From Sambucus nigra (lineage: Eukaryota; Streptophyta; Magnoliopsida; Dipsacales; Adoxaceae), in contig OX422221.1 in NCBI GenBank assembly GCA_949130495.1, forward strand, positions 148,141,405 through 148,205,404: DNA of 64,000 bases, given 5' to 3'. The notes beneath the pieces are model-generated. The model was given only the letters and a program-made list of their open reading frames with translations. It was not told where the DNA came from and did no database searches. The position numbers and the translations under genes are program-made. Shown here one piece after another: positions 21,900 to 33,086 of the stretch (position 1 is the first letter of the stretch; each line of letters begins with the position of its first letter).

Positions 21900-22599
21900 T
21901 GTACTTTATTACGTCAATCCCTTTTTTTTGCATTTATTTAGTGTGCTACAGAAAAATAACACAAAAATAAATACACCAATTGTAAAGTGCGACACGCAAA
22001 AAAAATAATGACAAGGAAAGAAAAAAAATTAACACGACACGCGCACTAATGGTGTATTCAACACACAAACAAAAATGACCAAGCACACTTATGAAATAAT
22101 TTTTTTTTATTGTTGTTATTCTGAAAATTACGACTGATTTTTTTTTTAGACTATATTTTTTTTTTGTAAAGTTTTTTTTTCGGGTCCACTAATTAAAAAA
22201 AACGAATCTGGAAATTTACAGGAAAAAAATAATTTTTTTTTTAAGTTTTTTCAATATTTTTATGTATTTTTGTGATAAACTAGTACTAAAAGTGCTATTT
22301 ATAAAAAAAAAAACTTAATTCAGATTTTTTTTTTGCTTTTATTTTTTTATTTTTACAGCAGCAATCAATTCTGAATATTTCCAAAAAAAAAATTAATATC
22401 ATTTTTTTTAATTCTTAGATAGTGTATTACAAAACTTGTGTCAAAACAACTATTTATTCACAAAAATAATTAAATCTAATATTTTTAATAATTTTTTTGT
22501 TTCTGAAAATAAAAAACAAGGTTACTGGAATTTGTTTTCTGTATTTTTTTTTTATAATAAAACTAGTCCGAAATCAATATTCTTAAAATCGACCGAAAT
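21900..22599. other. Leader region of the Athila-like element, low complexity
   Basis: Between the primer site and the first ORF the sequence is dominated by long A and T runs. No gene is supported. A leader of this position normally holds packaging signals; nothing specific can be pointed to. Confidence 0.45.
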
Positions 22600-22616
22600 C
22601 CCCGGCAACGGCGCCA
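22600..22616 (-). other. Primer-binding site, tRNA-Asp type
   Basis: The minus strand reads TGGCGCCGTTGCCGGGG, the primer site known from Athila-type elements and complementary to the 3' end of tRNA-Asp. It starts six bases inside the 5' LTR and sets the element's orientation. Confidence 0.88.
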
Positions 22617-22622
22617 AAAACT

Positions 22623-24650
22623 TGTTGTTAAGTTTTATTTGTTATAAAACTACCGCAAGTGCACGGACTATTGAAATATAGCGGGTGTAAGTACGGATCG
22701 AACCCACAGAGATTTTGTCAATTTTTATAAAGTATTGATTGTCCAACTAGACATATGAGTGTATTAAATGTGATTGAGTTTTTCAAAATAAAAATAAAGA
22801 CGAAATAAACGAACAAGTACAAGAAATAATATTAAATGTGGAAGAAACTAGGACGTCGGATCCGTTTGTTAATTCTAATTTATTTTACACATTAATTTAA
22901 TTCCGTGATTCCGAATTTATAACACAAAATATACCGACTCTCGTCGCGTACATTTCGAAGAATATAACATTACATGCGTTCAAAATATTTTAACGTCTCT
23001 TGAATTAGACACCATAAATACCTATTCCCTCGAAAATATCACGTTTTGAATTTTTAATGTGTATTTAAGCATGGGATATCAAAACATCTAAGTACAAGCA
23101 TAACCCATCAAAAATGAAAAATCTAAATTTTTAAAGCATGAATTTATAATTAATTCTTGAGGTTTAAAAATACACTATCGTGTATTTTTAAGCGAATACC
23201 GATTTTTTTTATTTCAAATTAAAGCATGACGGAATATGTACGAAATTAATTAACATGCGTGGTTTAATTAGTCATGACAAACATCACCTAAGTCCTAGTA
23301 AATAAACTACTCACACAACATATTTGACACACAAATATTGCAAGATGAAAAAATAATTTTCATTAATAAATGTCAACTTACAAAATTTTGGGGCCAAGAC
23401 TTGAATTACAATACACAATATGCTCCTCCAAGGTGTGCCTCAATAATACTTCTTACACATATTTTTTTTCTCTCTCAAAATGTGTTTGTATCTCTAAAAG
23501 AAATGTTGTTAAGAGTCTCTCCCTCCCCTCCCAAATGTCAAAATTCGTGTGTGATTTATACCCTAAAATGGGGTATAAAACGTGGGGAAAATAAGGTGGA
23601 GTTGTGGGAAGAAACATGGGTTGGTGGAGTAATGGTAATGGGTAGGTGGGGGGAGGGGTACCTGCTTTCGTCAAGTTGGAACATGAAAAAAAAAGTGAAG
23701 GTGGGAGTGTTGGGTTTAGTGGGCAAGTGGGGGGAGAGAGATTTTCGCCAAAAATTAAATGGGGAGAGGCAGGGTCAAACCCCTGACCTCGCACATAACT
23801 CTCCTTCTCCCAACCAGCTCACCTAATTGCTCTTTCCAAAATAAATATGCACCCAATTATATTTAACAACATATTACAACCCAAATCTCATAATTTGCAC
23901 AATAGCCCAAATCACCATAACTTCTTCATTCGGAGTCCGATTGACTTGCCGTTTGAACCGACGTGACCCTCATTTTGGTGCCAACAATATTTCAGTAGTG
24001 CTAAGGTCTCGGGATTGACTTTGGGCATTGACCCGAGGCTTTGACTTTGACTTTCTTTTGAATTCGAACTTTGCACGACCATAACTTCTTCGTTTCAACT
24101 CCGATTGATACGCCGTTTGAGCCCAGGCGTCCCTCATTTCGGTGCCAAAAATATTTCAGTAGTGTTCAGGTCTTGGGATTGACTTTGAGCTTTGACCCGG
24201 GGCTTTGACTCTGACTTTCTTTTGAATTCGAACTTTGCACGGCCATAACTTCTTCGTTTCAACTCCAATTGATACGCCGTTTGAGCCCAGGCGTTCCTTG
24301 ATTCAAGGCCTTCAATTTCCATGGTTGGTCCGAGTCCAAAATAAGCCATTTGAATTTACAATTTTGCCCCTGAAGGTGCGTAAGTGATCTTTTCATGCTC
24401 AATTTGCGTTCGGACTTCACCGCTTTCTTTTTAAACCCGTCAATACTCAATAACAAACTTGCACAAGAAATTAGCAATATAAGATGTGAGCTTGAAGTTC
24501 CCAAAATTGCATTATTAACCCCATTTATTCTTAAATTTGTATTTTTCTCTAAAATAATAAAAATATCTATAAAATCTCTTTATTTATGATAAAATGGGAA
24601 TAACAACACTTAGATTTGGGTGTAAATAATACAAAATAATGCACTCATCA
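22623..24650 (-). repeat. 5' LTR of the Athila-like element (2028 bp)
   Basis: Begins TGTTGTTAAG and ends GCACTCATCA against the TSD TAAGG (24651-24655). Same length as the 3' LTR with scattered substitutions, and carries the same 164-bp tandem array (23915-24300). Confidence 0.93.
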
Positions 24651-24655
24651 TAAGG

Positions 24656-25475
24656 CTCCCATGAAAAGACATCTAGGTTACTTTGGAGTAGGGTGACCAA
24701 CTCCCTCTTTTCGTAGTCGGTGAGTGTGGTTGCAATTAGTAACTTTCCCTCATTTGAACTGCTACTGGCTATGAATTCCTCCAAGTCCTCGATGACTCTT
24801 TCAGGGGGAGGAGTCTGGTCTCCTATATCTTAGTAGATATTTGGAGGGCATTAGCCTCTCCTGCTCTTCGTCCTTACTCATAACTTTCTCAACCTTCTTT
24901 CTGGATTGGGACAGATGGATGTTATGAAGAACTCTCGCCATCGCCTGATCGCCATGGATCTCCACCACTCCTCGTTCAGTCACACATTTGAGCTTCTGAT
25001 GGTAGGTAGAGGGGACGACCTTCATTTCGTTCAGCCATCCTCTGTTGAGGATCGCTTGGTAGGGTGAATCAATATCGACCACGAGAAATTAAATAATTTT
25101 TTAGATGTTTTCTGTCCTTACTGGAAAGACAATCATTCCCAATGGGATGGTTATTTTTCTAGGGAAGCCAACTAGAGGAACGGTAGCTTAATTTAAGTTG
25201 GCGACACTCAACTTCAACATCCTGAACAGGTCGAGGTACATTACTTAGGATGAACTACCTTGGTCGACGAGCAATCTGTCGACGTCATAGTTAGCTATCC
25301 TGTGTGTAATGATCAATGCATAATGATGTTGGATTTTCACCCCCTCTAGATCTTCATCCGTGAACATAATGTGCTTGCTGTAGTCAACATCCTCTGCTCG
25401 CTGACGCTTCCCTATTTTAGTTTTGGCTGGATCGATTTGAAAATCTTACATTACATCTATAAGCTTTTTGACTTA
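24656..25475 (-). pseudogene. Tat protease and RT N-terminus, degenerate
   Basis: Minus strand: a protease-like region with NYDVDRLLVDQGSSS (DxG-type active-site neighbourhood), MYLDLFRMLKLSVA, GFPRKITIPLG, then DIDSPYQAILNRGWLNEMK, which commonly marks the end of the Tat protease. After it come the RT N-terminal YEKRELVTLLQSNLDVFSWEP. At least five in-frame stops occur between 25475 and 25080, and a frame change near 24800 separates the last two parts. The right side is cut by the CACTA element, the left side by the Athila-like element. Confidence 0.8.
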
Positions 25476-25519
25476 CATAACTACACCAAAATAGGTAAAT
25501 TGGCACCCTTTCAGCGGCT

Positions 25520-25735
25520 AGCCTTGTCACGGTCAATGATCGTGACAAAAAAATACGCATTTTTTGTCACAGTCATTGATCGTGACAAGTCCATGACAAA
25601 GACTTGTCACGGTCAATGACCGTGACAAGCCCGTGACAACTGTACTTGTCACGGGCTTGTCACAATCATTGACCGTGACAATCCTTATAATATTATCACG
25701 GTCAAGGACCGTGACACGTCCGTGACAAATGTTAT
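25520..25735. repeat. Left subterminal palindrome cluster of the CACTA element
   Basis: At least five copies of a ~22-base palindrome of the form TTGTCACGGTCAATGACCGT with small changes (around 25525, 25567, 25604, 25650 and 25696). Subterminal motif clusters are the binding sites of the TNPA protein in characterised CACTA elements; the role here is inferred. Confidence 0.8.
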
Positions 25736-25799
25736 AGCAAATAACCCTTTCCCCTCCTTTTTCCCCCATCGACTTCTTCCCTCCTTTTTTCTCTGTCTC

Positions 25800-25863
25800 T
25801 CTACGTTGCTCTCCCTCTCTCTCTCTCTACTTTCAGGTTAGTTTCTCTCTCTCTCTCTCTTCC

Positions 25864-25932
<69 letters not shown>

Positions 25933-26290
25933 TGTGCGCGTTTGTGGTGGGTAGGGAGGGGGTGGGGCAGGGTGGGGGAAAGGGGATGGGGAGGGGGGTG
26001 GGGTAGGGTGGGGGGAGGGGGCAAGGATGGAGGGTTGTTTGTGTGTGTGTGTGTGTGTGTGGTATGTGTGCGTGCATGTGTAGTGGTGTGTGTGTGTGTG
26101 TGTGGTGGGGGAAGGGGGAAGGGGGTGGGGCAGGGGGGGAAGGGGTGGGTAGGGGGAGGGGGCAGGGATGGGTGGGTGGGTGGTGGGTAGGGGTGGGGGG
26201 CTGCGTTTGTGTCTGCATATGTGCGTGGGTGTGTGTATGTATGTGCGCATGTGTGTATATATGTGTGTAGTGTGCGTGTTTGTGCGTAAT
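25800..26290. repeat. Microsatellite and G-rich minisatellite block
   Basis: (CT)n at about 25808-25860, (TA)n at 25864-25887, (TG)n at 25888-25935, then alternating G-rich runs (GGGTGGGG-like) and (TG)n to about 26280. Long shadow ORFs of Pro/Thr/His or Cys/Val repeats on both strands come from this composition and are not genes. Many runs of three or more G give strong G-quadruplex potential on the plus strand. Confidence 0.85.
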
Positions 26291-26895
26291 TCCCTTGTAA
26301 ATGAATTGATTGGTTATTAATTTTTTTAGTAAATTAATATATGATTGCCCCTCATTGTAAATTAGTAAATTAATATATGATTAATTATGAAAGTAGGATT
26401 TCCTCTCATTATAAATTAGTAAATTAATAATTGTATACTTTAATTGTTAGTTTAATTGATGAAAATAAATAATTGAGTATATGAATTAGAAGGAGTACGG
26501 GATACACATTTGTTATTGACATTGTTGTTGGATTATAGTGGATCGATGTTGGGTTGGTTAATTTTAAAAGTGGCATGACCACTGGATTACTGTCCATATG
26601 GGGGTGAGATTTTTTAACTTTTTTTTAAAATTACTTTGTATATCGAACAATATATATATATATATATATATGTAGTATGATAATTAAATGAAATATACTT
26701 GAAATTACATATAGTTCGCATAGATACTAGCCTTCTAGTTCTTATGCGTACGCATTCAATAGTCCTTAGACCCGTTCGAGAGTCATTACCCCTGTAATGA
26801 GATCTCTCGAATTGTCCCATTTAGACAGTTTGGGACTGCATAATTTATATAAAATATTCTTAGTGGCTTAAAGTTGTTACTTTTGGAGGAAGTTC

Positions 26896-27030
26896 TGCAG
26901 TCGTATCCTAATGTTCTCTGGGTACATACTTAATTGACAAGTGTGACTGTTATTTCAATTGATCAATTAAAATAACACTCACACTTGCCAATCTATGTCG
27001 TGTACTTGGAGAACTACGGGGATATGCTGC
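26896..27030. repeat. Long imperfect palindrome (~67-bp arms) before the TNP2 gene
   Basis: Arms meet at TTGATCAA (about 26959-26966). The inner ~28 bases of each arm pair almost perfectly (AAGTGTGACTGTTATTTCAATT against its near-complement), and the outer parts (GTATCCTAATGTTCTC against GAGAACTACGGGGATA) pair less well. RNA from either strand would form a long hairpin. It may be a small-RNA source or a nested foldback element. Confidence 0.65.
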
Positions 27031-27280
27031 CGAATATTTTTCAAATCGTAATAATGTGCATGAGCTGTTAAGTATATTACAGAAAAATGCGGTCTTGAAT
27101 GACATAGGACCACTCACCCTTTAGAGGAGATGGAGGCAACAGAAACTTCTATTATAAATTGAATTTGAATATAAATAAGACATAATTAAATGAAACATAC
27201 TATAAATCTAAGTGTTGTTTATAATAATCCATGAATATACGCTTCATACCTTTAATAGGTGATTAGTTGTGGTAGCTGTG

Positions 27281-30200
27281 ATGGGATATCCAAAATACAA
27301 AGAGTGGATGGTGAGACAAATAGAATGGGGATGTGTTTCGCAAAGGTGCTAACGAATTCGTGAAATATGCAAAGATATGTCATAATGATGAAGAGTTTTT
27401 GTGTTCGTATGCTAGGTGTAAGAATGGTAAGGTGTTTGAGTGGAAAATAGTTGAACTACATTTGTTAAGATCGGGTATGCAAGATAGTTATGGATTTTGG
27501 AGTTTTCACGGTGAATTGAAAGTTCCTTTTATCCCCGACCAACCTTCACAACAACCTTCAACAAGTAGGATAGATGTAGAAAGGGATGACGTAGATCATA
27601 ATATGTTAGAGGATTTAGTTGATAATGCGTACGGAGTTTATGAAGCAGAAGAAAATGAGGTTACTGATGATGTAGAAGGTTCAAGTGGTCGTGAAGATAT
27701 CACAATAAAACTTGATGATAACTACCAAAGTTTAAAATTTAAGGCGACCTAACCGTTATACTCTGGCTGTGAGAAAGATCAAACAACTTTGCATGCCATG
27801 GTTGGTTTGCACAGTTTGAAGACGTAATATGATTTGTCTGGCAATAATGTGACAGGAATTCTAAAATGGGTGAAGGGGTTATTACCCAAGGAGAATACAC
27901 TTCCAAATAGCTATCCTGTTATGAAGAACAGTTTGAAAGGTTTGGGAATAAAGTATAAATTGATTAATGCTTCTGTGTATGACTGTATACTATACTAAAA
28001 GGAGTATGAAAATCTCGATCATTATCCGGTATGCGATGAACCTAGATATGTCCAAACTACTAGTAATGAAGGCACAAGCTCAAAAGTGCCTCAAAAAGTA
28101 TTGAAATATTTTCTCGTTGGGCCTAGAATAAAGCGATTTTTCACAGTACCATGGATAGCGGAGGAAATGACTTGGCATGCTAGGGCATAAGTAGGGGATA
28201 ATATCATGCATCATCCTATTGATTCTACTACCTGGAGGAGGATGAATTATGAGTATCCTGATTTTTCTCGAGAATAACGCAACATTCGTTTGGCTATATC
28301 AACAGATGGTTTCAATCCATTTGGAAATCTAAGCACCAATCTGAGTGTATGGCCACTGATCCTAGCCCCACTCAACCTCCCTCCTTCACAGTGTATGAGA
28401 CCTGAATTTTCGATGATGGCTTTGTTGATACCTAGGACAAAGGCACCAAATGATGACATCGACGTCTACATGGCTCCTTTGGTAGAAGAATTAAATGAGT
28501 TGTGGGAAGAGGGTGTGCAATCATTTGACTCTTTTAGAAAAGAAGATTTTACACTGAAAGCTATGTTGATGTGGGAAATTCATGATTTTCCAGCTTATGG
28601 GACATTATCTGATTGTGTAGTACATAGTTATTTGGGGTGTCCTATTTATGGAGAGGAGACTGAATCTCTTCATCTATCCTTGATCTCAAAAAATGTATAC
28701 CATTGCCATAGGAGGATTTTACCCCCGTTTCATTGTTTCAGATTTAAGAAAGGTTCTAATTTTTTATTAGGCAGGGTTAAACATAGGCTACCACCGAGAT
28801 AAATTTCGAGTTCAAAAATTGAAAGTAAATCTTCTTAATGTGGCCCTAATATGCCAGGTAAGAATCCCAAATTTAAGAATGTCAAGCATAAAAAGACCCC
28901 AACTGGGAATGAAACTGAGACAAGAAAGGCATGGTCTAGGAGGTCAATTTTATTTGACTTGCCTTATTAGAAGAGTAACCCGGTGCGCCATGTATTGGAT
29001 GTGATGCATGCAGGGAAGAACTTCGCTGAACATATTGTGGGCACTTACCTTGGGGGGAGTCATTCGAAGGATGGAGAAAATGCATGAAAAGACCTTAAAT
29101 CGTTAAAACTTAAGCCACAACTATGGTTGAAAAAAGATAATAGGGGAAGGACAATAATTCCCCCTGGTGCGTTTACTTTGACGAGAGGGGAAAGGAAGGT
29201 GCTTTTAGACACAATATATAATTTGAAGGGCCCATATACTTTTTCGTCCTACTGGCAAAGGCTTGTTAATTATGTTACTCATAATTTACATAAGTGTAAG
29301 TCCCACGATTGGCATGTGATCATGCAATTGGTTCCTCTATTGTTTAAGCAGTGTTTCTCCAAGAACAAGGATTTGCAGAAGGATATTATGCAAATTAGTA
29401 TTACCTTCTCACTCTTGTGTGAGAAGGTAGTCAATCGAGAACACATAGTGGCCGCAAAATTGGTGGTGACCGAAGCGATTTGTGTGTTGGAGAAGTACTT
29501 TCTCCCAGCATTCTTTGACATAAGTGTTCACTTGTTGGTACACCTATGCGACGAGGCACTTCTTTGTGGTCCATTTAGATATCGGTGGATGTATCGGTTT
29601 AAAAGATTGATGAAAGTTTTTAAAGATTACGTCAAGAATACACGATACATTGCAGGATCAATTGCGGAGGAATACATCACCATGGAGTCATCAATATATA
29701 CTTGGGAATATATGCCTGACTGGACTAGCGTTGATGACACTAATGAGTTCGTCGATGATGGTGGTCATGTGATGGGAAAACGAGTGAAATTAACGATTTT
29801 GCAACATAAACAAGTAGCTCGTTATCTATTTGACACACGTGAAGATGTCGAAGAATGGAAAAAGTAAGTTTCGATTATTATTATGTTTAACATTACTTTA
29901 GATTATTTTATACATGATTAATTTTGTAATATGCAAAAAATATGAAGCCTGTGAGAACAATAAAAGACGAAAAACAATGGTAAAATCAGACAGCGAATTT
30001 AGGTTGTGGTTGACACAAGAGGTAATTATAATGAAAATGGTCGTTATATAACGTTACATTACACTCAAATTTTACAACTAATATAATTAATTTATCTATA
30101 TTCTCGCTCTTAAAGACGGGTGATGCGATATCAAGGCTAGCTCGTCTAGACACTGGACCCTTGTTCGTGGCACAAGAGTAGAAAAAGTATCGATTGAACG

Positions 30201-30677
30201 GTTACATTTTTGGCGCTAAAGTTTACGAGGAAAGTACAAATGTACAAAACTCGGGCATTTCATACAAGGCTCTTACTTTCTTTCGAGCGAGCGCAAAAGA
30301 TAAAAACCTCGTTGAAGCTGAAATGACTTACTATGGTGTAATTTGAAATATATTCGAATTGGATTATATAAACTTCAAAGAAGTTGTATTTTACTGTGAC
30401 TGGGTAAGAGTTGAGGATAAAAATGCTTGTAAAGTTGATCCTATCACCAATTTGATCATGGTTGACTTGTCCAAGTTGAAGAGCAACGACCACGTAGGTG
30501 ATGAGCCGTTTGTTTGTGCATTTCAAAGGTTAACTAAGTGTTTTACCCAGAGTATATCAACAATGAGTCGTGGACAATTGTCCAACACGCGCGAAAGCGT
30601 CAAAATAGTAGTATGGATGACTTGGATGCTCCTACCGAATACCAATCCATTTTTTATGATAACCCGAATTTTAAATA
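27281..30677 (+). pseudogene. TNP2-type CACTA transposase, broken
   Basis: From the ATG at 27281: a Transpos_assoc domain (EWMVRQ, then after a one-base shift near 27318 NGDVFRKGANEF, ARCKNGKV, VELHLLRSGMQDSYGFWSFHGE region, about 27281-27510); an acidic linker; the Transposase_21/TNP2 core (about 27770-29010, with DSTTWRRMNYEYPDFSRE and AISTDGFNPFGN, and LPYWKSNPVRHVLDVMH in a shifted frame); DUF4218 (29127-29867, SHDWHVIMQLVPLL and FRYRWMYRFKRLM); a probable intron (GTAAGT at 29865); then DUF4216 (about 30140-30677, TYYGVI, FYCDWVRVEDKNACKVD). Stops near 27825, 28000, 28190, 28276 and 30345 and several frame shifts inactivate it. The protein would cut transposon ends in the nucleus. Confidence 0.88.
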
Positions 30678-30896
30678 ATTTTTTAATTTGTAATAAATAT
30701 TCCAATTTGTACCGAAACATCCATTTTAATGATTTTAATTGATTTTCACTTTATCATTTTCACTCTTGTGTAGTGTGCGTGTGTGTGGGCAGTAGGGGTG
30801 GGGGTGGGGATGTTTCGAATTTGTAGTAATTGTACATATTTGCATGTCTTATTTTAATTCATTTTGATATGTACTAATAACAATTTTTTACAGCAA

Positions 30897-32468
30897 ATGT
30901 CTCCTTCAGGTATTAAGGCAAGGATGATTATGATTTTTATGATGATGTCATCTGGGCTCGGTGGTTGCAGAGGTGACGAGGGAATCTCGGCCCCTAGGCT
31001 CTCCAAATATGGCAAATTGGGTATGTCCATCGAGAGCAAGTCGGGGATATTAGTGAGATCCCTCGAGTTGGTAAAGACGATCATCGTCCCGGGGTACATT
31101 AGTTGGAAGGAGGTGCCATATGAGCTCAAGTTAGCTATTTGGGTGGCACTACAGGTAATGTATTTATATTTATATTTACAATCATATGAATATTTTAATT
31201 TCGATTTGAATTTCATTTTATATTTATATTTATTTGCAACTAACATTGTATTTGTTGGACATGAACAATTAATTCTGGATCCAAAGCAACGCGATTTTGT
31301 CTTGGAGCAGTTGAGGGAGCAACACAAGACGTGTAAGAAAAATATGTCGACCCAATACTTTGAGAAGACACGAGATTCCATTATCCAAAGGCGTGAATCC
31401 ATCCCATCGAAGGAGCCGATCTCATTGGCACAATGGAAAAAGTTCGTTGACAATGAGATCGGGAAGCGACAATTGGCATCTCGCCAATCAAGGAGGGAAA
31501 ATCGAGCAAAAAAGACGGACGTGCACTACTGCGGCTGGACGTCTTACGCCGAGGTGGACCATAGGATGGTGGTAAGATTCAAATTTTTTATAACTACAAA
31601 AATATATTATTCTGCATTATTTTGCTTTGCGGGACCGATACTAATTTTACTTTATTTTATTTCAGGGGACAGAGAGTGGCCCTGGGGGTAGGCCACATAG
31701 GCTCGATACTTATGTGGCTCTTCGAACGAAGAAGGGGAAGGACAAGGAGGTGTTCCCGATCATTGCGACCACTATTGTAAGTAATTCGATAGTTTACTTT
31801 TTTTTAATAACGTTATAATTTTTTAATTTTCTTATTTTACTAATCATGTGCTTTTTTTCGTTTTAGGAAAAGCTTAAGGAAGTGCATGAGTCGCGATCTG
31901 ATGCCGACAAGCCATATTTGTCCACAAACACACTCAGTGAAGTGCTTGGCTCTGATCGCAAGGGGAGGACAAGGGGGTGAGCTCGAGGGTGGCCAAATCT
32001 AGGATCATCGGATTGGAGACGAGCGACACCAGGTTGGCATGAATGGTGGACTTGCATGAAGCGAAGATGTCCCGTTTGGAGGCAATGTTCCAAGATATGT
32101 TCTCATTCATGAGGTGTTCATTGGGCAAAAAATGCAATGGAAAAGGGAGGGAGAAGGTGGTGCGGGAGGACGAGGTGTAGGATGACGAGGATGTGAAACT
32201 CGCTGCTTCATCGCCGACACGTGCGAACTTTGATGATCCACTTCCCTATTTGGCTCCCTTTGACCGACCGATGTCGACACTTGGTTGGCCAAGAGTGTTT
32301 ATATTGGAAATATTTAATGGCCAGCGGATAGGGCGGGGGTTGAGGGACCCGGATATTGTCTAGGGTGGACTAGTTCATGGATGTCAGCTTCAAGACATTA
32401 AGTCCAAGGTGCTCGTCATGCATGTGATACCTGGGAAGGATAACTCCCCGTTGTGGTTGCACGAATAA
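30897..32468 (+). pseudogene. Second CACTA gene, Transposase_24 (Ptta/En/Spm, TNPA-like), broken
   Basis: ATG at 30897, right after a TTACAG acceptor. Exon-like blocks are joined by canonical sites: donor GTAAG at 31572, acceptor CAG at 31663-31665, donor GTAAGT at 31777, acceptor TTTTAG before 31867. The product has VPYELKLAIW, then QRDFVLEQLREQHKTCKKNM, WKKFVDNEIGKRQ, the RRENRAKKTDVHYCGW motif, a PGGRPHRLDTYVALRTKKG block and EKLKEVHESRSDADKPYLST. This order (TK...R..H..G..S, then a GG.P...+TH block) is that of the plant Ptta/En/Spm protein family. A frameshift near 31977 and stops at about 32039, 32178 and 32358 break it. TNPA-like proteins bind the subterminal motifs. Confidence 0.8.
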
Positions 32469-32784
32469 TGCGGTACGATGTATATCAGTAGGTGTGTCAA
32501 TTCTTATATCGTGTGGCCTACTCACCTCTTCAGATTTAACCTTACCCAAGACATGTAGTGACATTATTTGAATTGAATTATTTTTATATTGCTAAATTTG
32601 AATTAGATTTGGATTATATCGTGATGCATATTGTCTCTATTTTGAATATATATTTTCATTATCTCTATTTTATTTGGATATATGATGCTTGAACAGGTAC
32701 AACATTGCTGTAATAGGTACAAATATACTGTTGGGCAGTGGCAGTGGCCAAACTGCCCAGAAGATTTTTTTTCAATTCTGCCTA

Positions 32785-33070
32785 GAATTGTCACGATCAT
32801 TGACCGTGACAAGTCCGTGACCACAATCCTTGTCACGGTCATTAACCATGAAATTGTTTTTAACATTTTCACGGTCCTTAACCGTGACAAACCTTGTCAC
32901 GATCAAGGCCCGTGACACAAACGTGACAATTCTAACGAACTTATCACGGTCAATGACCGTGATAAGTCCATGATAAGTACGTGATAAAAAAACTTATCTC
33001 ACCTAGAATTGTCACGGTCATTGACCTTGACAAGTTCAACTTGTCAAGGTTAATGATCGTGACAATTCGA
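32785..33070. repeat. Right subterminal palindrome cluster of the CACTA element
   Basis: At least six copies of the GTCACGGTCA(A/T)TGACCGTGAC-type palindrome with substitutions (around 32788, 32840, 32867, 32897, 32944 and 33008), mirroring the left cluster. A short stretch between them (about 32720-32760) is unique. Confidence 0.8.
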
Positions 33071-33086
33071 TATATTTGGTGTAGTG

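Larger units (their letters stand above)
17296..24650 (-). mobile_element. Athila-like non-autonomous LTR retrotransposon (LARD-like), inserted in the Tat RT
   Basis: Complete element of 7355 bp with two LTRs of 2028 bp each (17296-19323 and 22623-24650), TG...CA ends, and a 5-bp TSD TAAGG at 17291-17295 and 24651-24655. Primer site and polypurine tract put it on the minus strand. The 3.3-kb interior has no protease, RT, RNase H or integrase, only a short broken ORF and structured non-coding sequence, so it depends on proteins of another element. In the first ~650 LTR positions I count about 27 differences (~4%); the rest looks closer. It is younger than the Tat element it interrupts. Confidence 0.92.
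25479..33086 (+). mobile_element. CACTA (En/Spm) transposon, complete length, defective, inserted in the Tat element
   Basis: Left end AACTACACCAAAATAG (CACTA expected, first C changed to A); right end TTGGTGTAGTG, the inverse of CACTACACCAA. A 3-bp TSD CAT lies at 25476-25478 and 33087-33089; 3-bp duplications are the CACTA rule. Both subterminal regions hold many GTCACGGTCA(A/T)TGACCGTGAC palindromes. Two genes in one direction, TNP2-like then TNPA/Ptta-like, match the superfamily's order. Both are broken, so the element is non-autonomous now. It split Tat between gag and protease. Confidence 0.9.

Noticed and set aside
25801..26250. Long Pro/His/Thr-rich or Cys/Val-rich ORFs
   Set aside because: They translate (CT)n, (TG)n, (TA)n and G-run sequence in several frames on both strands, so they reflect composition.
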